This document shows, in pieces, positions 1-8,215 of a stretch of 64,000 nucleotides of DNA. The stretch is from Aliivibrio fischeri. GTDB taxonomy: Bacteria > Pseudomonadota > Gammaproteobacteria > Enterobacterales > Vibrionaceae. The translations under genes and the position numbers were made by a program. How positions within the stretch are numbered: the stretch's first letter is position 1; each line of letters opens with the position of its first letter. A model generated the notes under the pieces. The model saw nothing but the letters and a program-made list of their open reading frames with translations, made no database searches and was not told the DNA's origin. Where the stretch lies: positions 497,724 to 561,723 of the forward strand of contig NZ_WOBR01000004.1 of assembly GCF_009727955.1 (NCBI RefSeq), given 5' to 3'.

Positions 1-1698
1 ATGTTTGATCTTCTGATGTGGCAACAAATTATGACTGAATTTCATTTTATTCGTCCGTTATGGCTATTAGCCTTAATTCCATTAAGTATTGTTATTTATT
101 TACGCTGGAAACAAGACACTAAAAATGAGTGGCAGCAAGAATTACCAAAACACCTTCGTTCTGTGTTAACGGTTAATGATCTTGGTTGGAAAAAACAATT
201 ACCATTAAAATTATTGGCTGTTTCTATGCTCGTAGCTATTGTGGTTTGTGCTGGTCCTACATGGGAGCGTGAGGCTTCGCCATTTGGTGAAGATAAAGCC
301 GCATTGCTTATAATCTTAGATAACAGTGAATCCATGTTGCAAAAGGATTTAGCTCCGAATCGATTAGAACGTTCTAAGCAAAAAATTCGAGATTTAATTG
401 CATTGCGTAAAGGTGGAAAAACAGGGCTTGTTGTATTTTCAGGAACGTCACATTTGGCTATGCCGTTAACAAAAGATAACTCAGTTTTTGCACCATTCTT
501 AGCCGCAACTCAACCGGATATTATGCCTGTAGAAGGTAAAAATGCAGAAAGTGCATTACCACTTATTGAACCTCAATTAGGAACTGAGAGTGCGGGAACC
601 GTATTATTAATTACGGATGGCGCTAACCCTGAAACCATATCAGCTTATGAGAAATACTTTTCTACGAGTCGTCATCAACTGCTTGTGCTTGCCGCTGGTA
701 ATGAAAACAGAGCGAGTGACAACCCGATGGATTATGCCTCATTAAAAAAATTAGCAAGTAAAAGTGGTGGAAGCGTTATAAACGTTACTGTGGATGATAG
801 TGATGTTCGTAGTTTAAACAGTAAAGTTGAACGACATATGCAATTAAATAATGAATCAGCTATGCCGTGGAAAGACATGGGTTATTACTTATTATTTCCT
901 GTTTCATTACTTATGTTGTCATGGTTCAGAAGAGGGTGGCTAGTGAAATGGTGTCTAGTGGTGGTATTGGTTTGCCCGACATTTTATTCAATGCCAACAT
1001 ACGCAGAAACCGTAAGTTTAAAAGCGAAAGCTCAAGAACCGGTTAAAGAAGTGACTTTATGGGAAAAAACATCAGGCTGGTGGATGAACTTGTGGCTAAC
1101 GCCCGATCAGCAAGGACAATGGTATTTTGATCAATCAGACTATTTAAAAGCAGCAAAAAGTTATCAAGATCCATTAATGAAGGGTACTGCGTATTATTAT
1201 GCCGGTGAGTACAAGTTGGCTCACAGTGCATTTATTGCGGTGAAATCAGATTTAGGAATGTTTAATGCCGCAAATGCGTTGGCTCGACAAAGAGAATATG
1301 TTGCTGCGAGAGACATCTATCGTCTGTTGTTAAAGAAAGATCTTGCACCTGATTTAAAAGAAAAAGCGCAAAATAACTTAAACGTCATGCAAGGCATTGT
1401 TGATGAGGTCAATCGGATGAGTGAAAGTCAAAAAGGCACGACCGATGGTCCAGAAGAGTCATTTGAACTGGGTGATGATAAACCTAGAACCGGCGATGGT
1501 GCTGATGAAGAAGTGGACTCTTCTTTAATGACTAAAGAAAGTTTAAATGCAAATGAGATCTTGGGGAGTCAAGAGTTGGCGGACAAATGGCTTCGTCGTG
1601 TTGAGGCAGATCCAAAATACTTCTTACGTGCTAAGTTCCAATTGCAACTTCGTGAACAAACAAGTAATACAGCAATGCAAAATGAAGAGGTGAAATAA
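1..1698 (+). CDS. VWA and TPR domain membrane protein of a Bat operon (BatB/BatC-like)
   Basis: Inner-membrane protein with two N-terminal hydrophobic segments (about residues 20-32 and 65-82), then a von Willebrand factor A domain with a MIDAS-type D-x-S-x-S motif (LDNSESM, about residue 107). A third membrane segment lies near residue 295-335, followed by a TPR-like region (about 380-470) and an acidic tail. In Bat operons such proteins accompany a MoxR ATPase and are linked to envelope stress or aerotolerance; the exact role is unsettled. The next gene, BatD-like, overlaps its stop by one base, so they are co-transcribed. The start could be base 1 or the ATG at 31, which begins MTEFHFIRPLWLL as in relatives. 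The rest of the operon lies outside the window. Confidence 0.85.
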   Translation: MFDLLMWQQIMTEFHFIRPLWLLALIPLSIVIYLRWKQDTKNEWQQELPKHLRSVLTVNDLGWKKQLPLKLLAVSMLVAIVVCAGPTWEREASPFGEDKAALLIILDNSESMLQKDLAPNRLERSKQKIRDLIALRKGGKTGLVVFSGTSHLAMPLTKDNSVFAPFLAATQPDIMPVEGKNAESALPLIEPQLGTESAGTVLLITDGANPETISAYEKYFSTSRHQLLVLAAGNENRASDNPMDYASLKKLASKSGGSVINVTVDDSDVRSLNSKVERHMQLNNESAMPWKDMGYYLLFPVSLLMLSWFRRGWLVKWCLVVVLVCPTFYSMPTYAETVSLKAKAQEPVKEVTLWEKTSGWWMNLWLTPDQQGQWYFDQSDYLKAAKSYQDPLMKGTAYYYAGEYKLAHSAFIAVKSDLGMFNAANALARQREYVAARDIYRLLLKKDLAPDLKEKAQNNLNVMQGIVDEVNRMSESQKGTTDGPEESFELGDDKPRTGDGADEEVDSSLMTKESLNANEILGSQELADKWLRRVEADPKYFLRAKFQLQLREQTSNTAMQNEEVK

Positions 1699-3008
1699 TG
1701 TCTCAGCATAATGATAAACGACGTTTAATACACCTTTTCGTATTTATGGTAGTACTGCTTATTACGGTAAGTTTCAGTGCGAGATCAAATGCAGCGAATC
1801 AGCTTGAAAGTGCTGATAATGTATCAATTAAAACGTGGTTAAGTGAGCCTTCAAAAACCGATGAAGACCAGAAAACATACGCTATTAATCAACAAATTAT
1901 TTTGTACATAGAAGTAGTTACTCCAAGGTGGTTTACTGGCGGTACTCGTATTGCTGCGATTGATATTCCAAATGTTGCCGTTAAACAACGTAACCAACTT
2001 GCAACCAATTTTACAGAGCGTAAAAACGGAGTGACTTGGACGCATCAACGTTGGGAAATTACATTGTATCCTCAGAAAGCGGGTACTTATGTTATTCCTC
2101 CTACGGCGGTAAAGGTGCAAGTATCAAAAGAAGGTGTAGGTAATGTCTCAGGAACTATTTATACCCAAGCTCAAACATTTAATGTAATTAAACCATCTGG
2201 ATTACTTGATGATAAACAACAATGGGTGTCTGGACAGGATTTTACTGTACAACAAAAATGGGATGTGTCTAATTCAGAGCTTGAAGCTGGAGATTCGATA
2301 ACCCGTACGATTACGATTAAAGGTGCAGATACGCTCGCAATGTTGATCCCTGAGATTCTACCATCGACATCAAGTACGCATTATCAAACATATAATCAAC
2401 CACCCAAATTGAGTGATACACAAACACGAGGCGATTATTTATCTCAACGAGAAGAGTCTTCAGTTTATGTATTACAAACGGGTGGAGAAGTTACGTTTCC
2501 TGCTCTTGAGTTAGTTTGGTGGGATGTTGAAACTGGGGAGTTAAAAACAATTAATATTGAGGGCGAAACCTTTGCGGTATCACATACTTTGCGTTCTTGG
2601 TTTATTGAATATTGGAAACCATTCGCAGCTTGTGTATTCATTCTTCTAATTCTAATTGCCGTAGCTATTAAAACACTGCGTTATTACCAAACTCATCCGC
2701 TTCCGGCATGGCTTGTATATTCTAGAGCAGTAAATAAAGAGGAGTGGGGAACGGTTAGAATGTTGCTTTATCGTTTATTGAGAGAAACAGATTATCTCGT
2801 TGAGCTCAAAGCGTATGAAAGTAAGCAAGAATGGCAGAGTGATACAAGACAATTTCAAAGTAAAGAGGTGACAACGTCACTATCTAAGCGGTTATGGAAA
2901 GCAATTAGTCGTCGAGATACTGCTAAATATCAGTTAGGAGAGAGAATTAAATTTAAGAAAGCTTTACCTCAGCTGAATAAGTATCGAATAAATAAAAAGA
3001 AAAAGTAA
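1698..3008 (+). CDS. BatD family protein
   Basis: Predicted periplasmic protein with an N-terminal signal or anchor (about residues 10-32), a long beta-rich region and one C-terminal transmembrane segment (about 307-327) followed by a basic cytoplasmic tail. This is the layout of BatD (oxygen-tolerance protein family), thought to work with VWA-domain Bat proteins and a MoxR AAA+ ATPase. The start codon overlaps the upstream stop as TAATG, indicating translational coupling. Family assignment comes from architecture and context; no catalytic motif is expected or seen. Confidence 0.8.
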   Translation: MSQHNDKRRLIHLFVFMVVLLITVSFSARSNAANQLESADNVSIKTWLSEPSKTDEDQKTYAINQQIILYIEVVTPRWFTGGTRIAAIDIPNVAVKQRNQLATNFTERKNGVTWTHQRWEITLYPQKAGTYVIPPTAVKVQVSKEGVGNVSGTIYTQAQTFNVIKPSGLLDDKQQWVSGQDFTVQQKWDVSNSELEAGDSITRTITIKGADTLAMLIPEILPSTSSTHYQTYNQPPKLSDTQTRGDYLSQREESSVYVLQTGGEVTFPALELVWWDVETGELKTINIEGETFAVSHTLRSWFIEYWKPFAACVFILLILIAVAIKTLRYYQTHPLPAWLVYSRAVNKEEWGTVRMLLYRLLRETDYLVELKAYESKQEWQSDTRQFQSKEVTTSLSKRLWKAISRRDTAKYQLGERIKFKKALPQLNKYRINKKKK

Positions 3009-3086
3009 GATAATCAACACAGAACTGATGGACTGCACTTGTTTCATCTGCTCAGTTATATAAAGTGAAATCAGGATGAATCAGCC

Positions 3087-4001
3087 GTGTCGGTTATTAT
3101 GAAAAGCACAGAACTAAACTTGATCCCCATTTTTGTCGCCATCTATGAAGAGAAAAATCTCTCAAAGGCGGCGATAAGAATGAATATTAGCCAACCAGCC
3201 GTGAGTAAAGCATTAAAGCGTCTACGAGAAATCTATGATGATGCGCTTTTTCATCGAAATACGACAGGAGTAGAACCAACCGTTTTTGCTTCAGATATTT
3301 ATCCAGCGATGTCTGCAGCACTTAAGAACTTTACTTCTACGTTATCCTCATCAAGAGAATTTGATCCTAAAACATCCAATCGAATTTTTTCAATAGCGGT
3401 GGTATCAACCGTAAATTATTCTTTGATACCAAAGTTAGTCAAACAAATCCGAGCATCGGCACCTAATATCTCGCTAGAAATTCACCCTCAATTTACTGAA
3501 GATTTAGAATCAGATTTACGTTTGCAACGCTATGATTTAGTTATCGATATGGCGATACGAGGACGAACGATTTTAAAATCTGAGGTAGTTTATACCGAAA
3601 AATTAAGAGTGGTATGCAGTAAAGATCACCCAAGAATAGGAGATTCAATCAGTCTTGAGCAGTTCTTAAGTGAAGAACACGTTGCTGCATCTCGTTGGCA
3701 TAGCCGTAGTAGTTTGCTAAATGCAGAAGATATAGGGGAGTTAGAAGCCCGTAATATTGTTATTCGTGCAGCCGGTGCTTTTGAGATGATGCCAATTATT
3801 GGTTCGACAGAGATGATTGGAATGTTACCTCAGTCAACATTGGATGATTTAGGTGATTACTATAATTTGAAATCTTTGGATTTACCTTTAAATCGTCAGC
3901 AACATGATTTATGTAGTATTTGGCATCCAAGCCGAAGTAACGATAGTGGTCATCGCTGGTTGCGTCAGCAAATTCAAAAAGCAGCTAAGAATGTTTTTTG
4001 A
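3087..4001 (+). CDS. LysR family transcriptional regulator
   Basis: N-terminal winged helix-turn-helix (motif NLSKAAIRMNISQPAVSKAL, about residues 24-43), then a periplasmic-binding-protein-like effector domain. Length of about 300 aa is normal for LysR proteins. Two starts are possible: GTG at 3087, with AGGA 10 bases upstream, or ATG at 3099, giving MKSTELNLIPIF. It stands alone, convergent with the phosphodiesterase-like gene at 4119-5813 and separated from it by a bidirectional terminator. Its target is not evident; it is not divergent from any gene in view. Confidence 0.9.
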   Translation: MSVIMKSTELNLIPIFVAIYEEKNLSKAAIRMNISQPAVSKALKRLREIYDDALFHRNTTGVEPTVFASDIYPAMSAALKNFTSTLSSSREFDPKTSNRIFSIAVVSTVNYSLIPKLVKQIRASAPNISLEIHPQFTEDLESDLRLQRYDLVIDMAIRGRTILKSEVVYTEKLRVVCSKDHPRIGDSISLEQFLSEEHVAASRWHSRSSLLNAEDIGELEARNIVIRAAGAFEMMPIIGSTEMIGMLPQSTLDDLGDYYNLKSLDLPLNRQQHDLCSIWHPSRSNDSGHRWLRQQIQKAAKNVF

Positions 4002-4073
4002 TCTGGATTGTTAATGTCTACAATCTAATCATTATTAGTCGTATAGATATGTGACATATTAGAATCGTTTTAT

Positions 4074-4106
4074 AAAAACAGCGCTGTTTAGTTCAGCGCT
4101 GTTTTT
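4074..4106. terminator. Bidirectional intrinsic terminator
   Basis: Perfect 13-bp stem AAAAACAGCGCTG / CAGCGCTGTTTTT with a 7-base loop, A tract on one side and T tract on the other. It lies between the convergent LysR gene (3087-4001) and the gene at 4119-5813 and can serve both. Confidence 0.9.
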
Positions 4107-4118
4107 ATTGGTGGGTTA

Positions 4119-5813
4119 TTAATCTGAAATAACTTCAGGCAGTACCTTTCCAGTTGCCCCACTTGGTTGAGTGATGCCTAAAATACCAGATAGGGTTGGT
4201 GCAATATCATAAGGCGTTATTTCACGGCTTACTTTTTTATCATCAATGTTATACCCTGCGAAAATCACAGGGACATAGGTATCGTAACGCCATGGTGAGC
4301 CATGCGTAGAAGCAATGGTTAATCCTTCCATATCATTAATAAAGTTACGAGGCTGATAGACCACATAAACATCCCCTGAACGCTGAGGATGATAGTTGTT
4401 TTTTACAAGTTGCATCGTATGAGTGTTTGGAACTTGGTTTTTTTCAATATCAGAACTTGTGACTGCATAGGCAATCCCCTGAACTTTCATTAGCTCTTCG
4501 GATACCGCTTTTTGCACTGCTTCTAAAGAAGCACCTTTCTTTTTAATAACATCGTGGTTTAAATAAATATAAGGTTGTGCGTATAAACGAATTGCGTTTT
4601 CACCTAAGCCAAATTCAGTTTTAAGACGTTTAAGCAAAGTTGGAGATATTAATTTTTTCTGATCAAATGTTGCCGCTTGTGAAACTCCTAAAGCATTAAC
4701 GACTGCTGGGGCTTCAGGAGCACCATGATCAGCTGAAAGTACGATCAACGTATTCTCTAATCCAACTTGTTTATCGACATTCTTAAGTAGTTTAGCAATG
4801 GTTCTATCTAAACGAATTAGGTTGTCTTCGGCTTCTAAACTGGTTGGGCCGTACATATGAATAACGTAATCGTTAGCAGAGAAACTGACAGCTAGATAAT
4901 CAGTGAATTTACCTTGACCTAAATTTTCCTCTTTTAATAAAGTGCTCGCAAAATCTTCGGTTAGTTCGTCACCTGCTGGGCTTAGTGTCAACATAGTGCT
5001 GTAGTATTTGTAACTTGCTGGACCATAAGGGTGGGGGAAAGTGCGTTTAAAGCCAGCTAAATCAACTTTATAGTTAGGGTCGCTTTCTTTCAGCGTATAT
5101 TGATCCGCAGGAAGGGAGAGCTCCCAGCGCTTACCAGAATATTGGTTTGGTAATTTTTTTTCGTTCCAAGCATTAACCCAAATAGGGTATTTATCATAAT
5201 AATAATTACTGGTAACGAACTCTGAACCGGACTTTGAGAACCAAAATGCTTTCCCTGAATGTCCGCCTAGAGAGATTGCCCCTCGATCTTTTACTGAAAC
5301 AGAGAAGATTTTTGATTCGCCATTGGTTGCAATAGCTAATTCATCGCTGAAAGTACTTGATAACATTGGGTTAGGAGAGCGTCCATCTTGTGTCGCTACT
5401 TTTTGTGTAGGATCGATCTCAGTTGATTTGTTTACCCCGGCACCAGAAGTCAACATGCTATAGTTACCATCTTCAACGTTATATACTAAACGTTCTTTGC
5501 TTCTATCGTACCAAACATTACCTACCATGCCATGTACACTAGGCGGAGCACCAGTGGCGAGAGATACATGACCAACGATGGTTTCAGTATTACCGTGTTG
5601 ATAATAGGCGTTCGTGAAGTAAGTACCATCGTCCATTAAATATCGAAATCCGCCATCACCGAAATTTGCTTTATAACGATTAAGTAAATCGCCGCGTAGT
5701 GCATCAACGGTAATTTGCAATACAAGTTTTGGTTTTTGTTCAGCTGCGAATGAAAGTTGAGGTGTCATTAATACACCAGCTAACGCCACATAATGTAATG
5801 ATTTATTTTTCAT
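4119..5813 (-). CDS. Secreted alkaline-phosphatase-superfamily hydrolase (phosphodiesterase/phosphatase type)
   Basis: A signal peptide (residues 1-23, ending SFAA) precedes a single alkaline-phosphatase-superfamily domain. Visible metal-site elements are TVD at residue 37, NTETIVGH at 75-82 with Thr76 or Thr78 as likely nucleophile, TGAPPSVHG, the D/H pair in DYVIHMYGP, SADHG and the late STHGSPW histidine. A Thr nucleophile is typical of PafA-like phosphatases and nucleotide pyrophosphatases; there is no C/S-x-P/A-x-R sulfatase motif, so it should not carry formylglycine. The ATG at 5813 is preferred because AAGGAA lies 8 bases upstream; an in-frame TTG at 5831 has no such support. It is second in an operon, 36 bases after the lipoprotein gene at 5850-6644. 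Substrate unknown. Confidence 0.88.
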   Translation of the reverse strand: MKNKSLHYVALAGVLMTPQLSFAAEQKPKLVLQITVDALRGDLLNRYKANFGDGGFRYLMDDGTYFTNAYYQHGNTETIVGHVSLATGAPPSVHGMVGNVWYDRSKERLVYNVEDGNYSMLTSGAGVNKSTEIDPTQKVATQDGRSPNPMLSSTFSDELAIATNGESKIFSVSVKDRGAISLGGHSGKAFWFSKSGSEFVTSNYYYDKYPIWVNAWNEKKLPNQYSGKRWELSLPADQYTLKESDPNYKVDLAGFKRTFPHPYGPASYKYYSTMLTLSPAGDELTEDFASTLLKEENLGQGKFTDYLAVSFSANDYVIHMYGPTSLEAEDNLIRLDRTIAKLLKNVDKQVGLENTLIVLSADHGAPEAPAVVNALGVSQAATFDQKKLISPTLLKRLKTEFGLGENAIRLYAQPYIYLNHDVIKKKGASLEAVQKAVSEELMKVQGIAYAVTSSDIEKNQVPNTHTMQLVKNNYHPQRSGDVYVVYQPRNFINDMEGLTIASTHGSPWRYDTYVPVIFAGYNIDDKKVSREITPYDIAPTLSGILGITQPSGATGKVLPEVISD

Positions 5814-5849
5814 TATTGGGTTCCTTGCCAAAGTGTGTAGGTTTGATTG

Positions 5850-6644
5850 TTATTTTTTATCTCTTACTAAACGTAATCCCATGTCCGACATAATAATGGA
5901 CTGACTTGCAAAATCACGTCGATAGTTTTCTGACTCATTTGCATCATAAGAAAAGCTGCTGCCGCGGACTGATTTGTGCACTAAACCACTTGCTTCGTCT
6001 CGCGCGTTGTTAGGGTTATCTTTTGGTGAAACACGATAAAAATTATCATCATAGGCGTCACTAACAAACTCACCAACATTACCAGTCATGTCATATAAGC
6101 CTAGTTCATTCGGTTGCTTCATTCCAACTGGGTGAGCACGATTATTCGCATTTTTAGAATACCAAGCAACATCATCAATATTGTCTGAACCGCTATAAAT
6201 ATAACCTTTGCTTAAACTGCCTCCACGAGCAGCATATTCCCATTCGGCTTCGGTTGGTAGTCGATAAGTTTCACCTGTTAGCTCATTTAATTTTTGAATG
6301 AAAAAATTAGCCTGTTGCCAGCTTAAGTTATTAACTGGAATATTAGGATCTTGGAAATAGCTAAGAGAAGAGCCCATTACTGATTCAAAAATTTCTTGAG
6401 TAACTTCGAACTTAGAAATATAGAAATCATCCACAAATACAGAATGTTCTGGTTTTTCGGCTTTTTTTGCTTCAGGGGCGTTAGAGCCCATTTGAAATTC
6501 TCCACCTTTAACGGACACCATATTTTGTTCAATTTTTTGAGTAATAGGATGTGGCGGTGTACTTGTACATCCCAATAAAGCAAAGCAAAAGAATAAAATA
6601 GGTAAAAAAGTTTTGTTTTTTGTAAAAAAAGAGACGTTAAACAT
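5850..6644 (-). CDS. FGE-fold (SUMF1/formylglycine-generating-enzyme-like) lipoprotein lacking catalytic cysteines
   Basis: N-terminal lipoprotein signal with lipobox LLGC (Cys about residue 26), then one FGE-sulfatase domain with hallmark blocks FQMGS, FYISKFEVTQ, YRLPTEAEWEYAARGG, MTGNVGEFVSDA and a terminal MGLRLVR. True aerobic formylglycine-generating enzymes have two copper-binding cysteines near the C-terminal RGGS block; here that block is RGSSFSY and the mature protein contains no cysteine. It is therefore probably a non-oxidase member (binding or scaffold protein, or another chemistry) at the periplasmic face of a membrane. A good Shine-Dalgarno (GAGGAT) precedes the ATG. It is first in the operon with the hydrolase at 4119-5813. 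Confidence 0.85.
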   Translation of the reverse strand: MFNVSFFTKNKTFLPILFFCFALLGCTSTPPHPITQKIEQNMVSVKGGEFQMGSNAPEAKKAEKPEHSVFVDDFYISKFEVTQEIFESVMGSSLSYFQDPNIPVNNLSWQQANFFIQKLNELTGETYRLPTEAEWEYAARGGSLSKGYIYSGSDNIDDVAWYSKNANNRAHPVGMKQPNELGLYDMTGNVGEFVSDAYDDNFYRVSPKDNPNNARDEASGLVHKSVRGSSFSYDANESENYRRDFASQSIIMSDMGLRLVRDKK

Positions 6645-6692
6645 GACATCCTCAACAGTTATTTTTGTACGTTTATCATACAGTAACTTAAC

Positions 6693-6811
6693 ATTCCAAA
6701 TTGGAATAACGTATATAACTAATAGAGTAGTTCTTTTTGTTTATTATAAAGTTAGAACTTACTTAGCGACAAAACTATAAGGGTGGTTTTCTATTTTGCT
6801 AGGTAAGTTCT
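6693..6811. promoter_or_regulatory. Divergent promoter region with a palindrome and a pair of inverted 14-bp sites
   Basis: Between the divergent genes at 6644 and 6846. It contains a perfect palindrome ATTCCAA-A-TTGGAAT at 6693-6707. It also has two inverted 14-mers, AGAACTTACTTAGC (6754-6767) and GCTAGGTAAGTTCT (6798-6811), which match at 13 of 14 positions and are separated by 30 bases. These look like regulator binding sites; the pair could also form a stem in the leader of the gene at 6846. The regulator is unknown. Confidence 0.5.
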
Positions 6812-6845
6812 ACTTAACCAAATTTATAAAATAATAGGAATCAAT

Positions 6846-8162
6846 ATGATCATTACTCAAGGTCCGCAATTTCAAGGTAAAGCATCAAAACGATTACATG
6901 TTATGGCCAAGCCTATTGGTGCTGTATGTAATATCGATTGTTCTTATTGTTATTACCTAAGTAAAGAAGATTTACTTGAGTATAAAAAGGGTTGTTCACC
7001 GCAAATGGATGACGAAACGCTTGAAACTTATATTCGTCAATACATTGAAGGGCAAAATACACCAGAAATCATTTTCTCATGGCAAGGTGGCGAGCCAACG
7101 TTATTAGGTCTTGATTACTTTAAAAAAATTGTTGAGTTTCAAAAGAAATACCAACCTGAAGGGATCTTGATTTCTAATGATTTACAGACAAATGGTACGT
7201 TATTAACCGATAAATGGTGCGAGTTTCTTGCTGAAAACAATTTTTTAGTTGGTTTGAGTATTGATGGCCCTGAAATGCTACATAATGCTTATCGTACTAA
7301 CAAAGCTGGCCGTGGTACGTTTAAGCAAGTAATGAAAGCGGTTGATTTACTGCATGAGCACAACGTTAAGTTTGCTACGTTAACGTGTGTGAATAATTTA
7401 ACGAGCCGAAATCCTCTTGAAGTATATCGATTCTTACGTGATGTGGTTAAATCGCCACAAATGCAGTTTATTCCTATCGTTGAGCAAAAAACGTTTAGAA
7501 CGGTTGCTCCTCAAACTGAGCAAATTGCAGCTCAGTTGCGTCAAGGCGATAAGCGTTTAATTCCAGGTAATAAAGAGTCCATCATGGAACCTTGGTGTGT
7601 TTCAGATGAGGCGTGGGGTAATTTTTTAATTGCTGTATTTGATGAGTGGACTCAGCATGACCTCGGCAAGGTATTTGTTCAGTATTTTGAAGCCAGTGTT
7701 GAAACATGGATGGGTCGTAAAAATCCATTATGTACATTAGGTGAGATTTGCGGAAAAGGGTTGGCAATGGAACATAATGGAGATGTGTTTGCTTGTGACC
7801 ATTATGTGTACCCTGAATATAAAATCGGAAATATTCATAACGAAGAGTTGGATACATTAGCATTTAGTCGTAAGCAACAAGAGTTTGGTTTTGCAAAATC
7901 AAAGACGTTAACAACTCAATGTCAGAAGTGTGAATATAAATTTGCGTGTCATGGTGAGTGCCCTAAAAACCGTTTCATTAAAACACGTGATGGTGAACCA
8001 GGCTTAAATTATTTATGTGCAGGTTGGAAGAAATTTTTTGCGCATGCTGATAAATCGATCGCTTACATATTGAAAATGCTAGGGAACCCTGTTCAGCATG
8101 GTAAATACAGTGATGCGAAAATGCACCAAATTCACCAAAATGCTTTTCCAACTAAGTTTTAA
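6846..8162 (+). CDS. Anaerobic sulfatase maturase, radical SAM/SPASM (AnSME type)
   Basis: Cytoplasmic radical-SAM enzyme of the family that oxidises a Cys or Ser in a C/S-x-A/P-x-R motif of sulfatases to formylglycine. The SAM-cluster motif is Cys28-x3-Cys32-x2-Cys35 (CNIDCSYC), followed by the GGEP element (WQGGEPTLL). The C-terminal SPASM region carries further cysteines (CTLGEICGKG, FACDHYVYPEYKIGN, CQKCEYKFACHGECP) for two auxiliary 4Fe-4S clusters. Asp318, next to Cys317, matches the catalytic Asp of characterised enzymes. AGGAA precedes the ATG. The gene looks fully functional, yet no sulfatase with the target motif is encoded in the window. Confidence 0.92.
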   Translation: MIITQGPQFQGKASKRLHVMAKPIGAVCNIDCSYCYYLSKEDLLEYKKGCSPQMDDETLETYIRQYIEGQNTPEIIFSWQGGEPTLLGLDYFKKIVEFQKKYQPEGILISNDLQTNGTLLTDKWCEFLAENNFLVGLSIDGPEMLHNAYRTNKAGRGTFKQVMKAVDLLHEHNVKFATLTCVNNLTSRNPLEVYRFLRDVVKSPQMQFIPIVEQKTFRTVAPQTEQIAAQLRQGDKRLIPGNKESIMEPWCVSDEAWGNFLIAVFDEWTQHDLGKVFVQYFEASVETWMGRKNPLCTLGEICGKGLAMEHNGDVFACDHYVYPEYKIGNIHNEELDTLAFSRKQQEFGFAKSKTLTTQCQKCEYKFACHGECPKNRFIKTRDGEPGLNYLCAGWKKFFAHADKSIAYILKMLGNPVQHGKYSDAKMHQIHQNAFPTKF

Positions 8163-8215
8163 TAATTTAAGTTTTAATAGTTTAAGCTTTAAGAATGTAC
8201 GTTTAAGAGTGCCTC

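Noticed and set aside
5850-6644. Annotation as an active formylglycine-generating enzyme
   Set aside because: The mature protein has no cysteine, and the active enzyme needs two; only the fold is supported.
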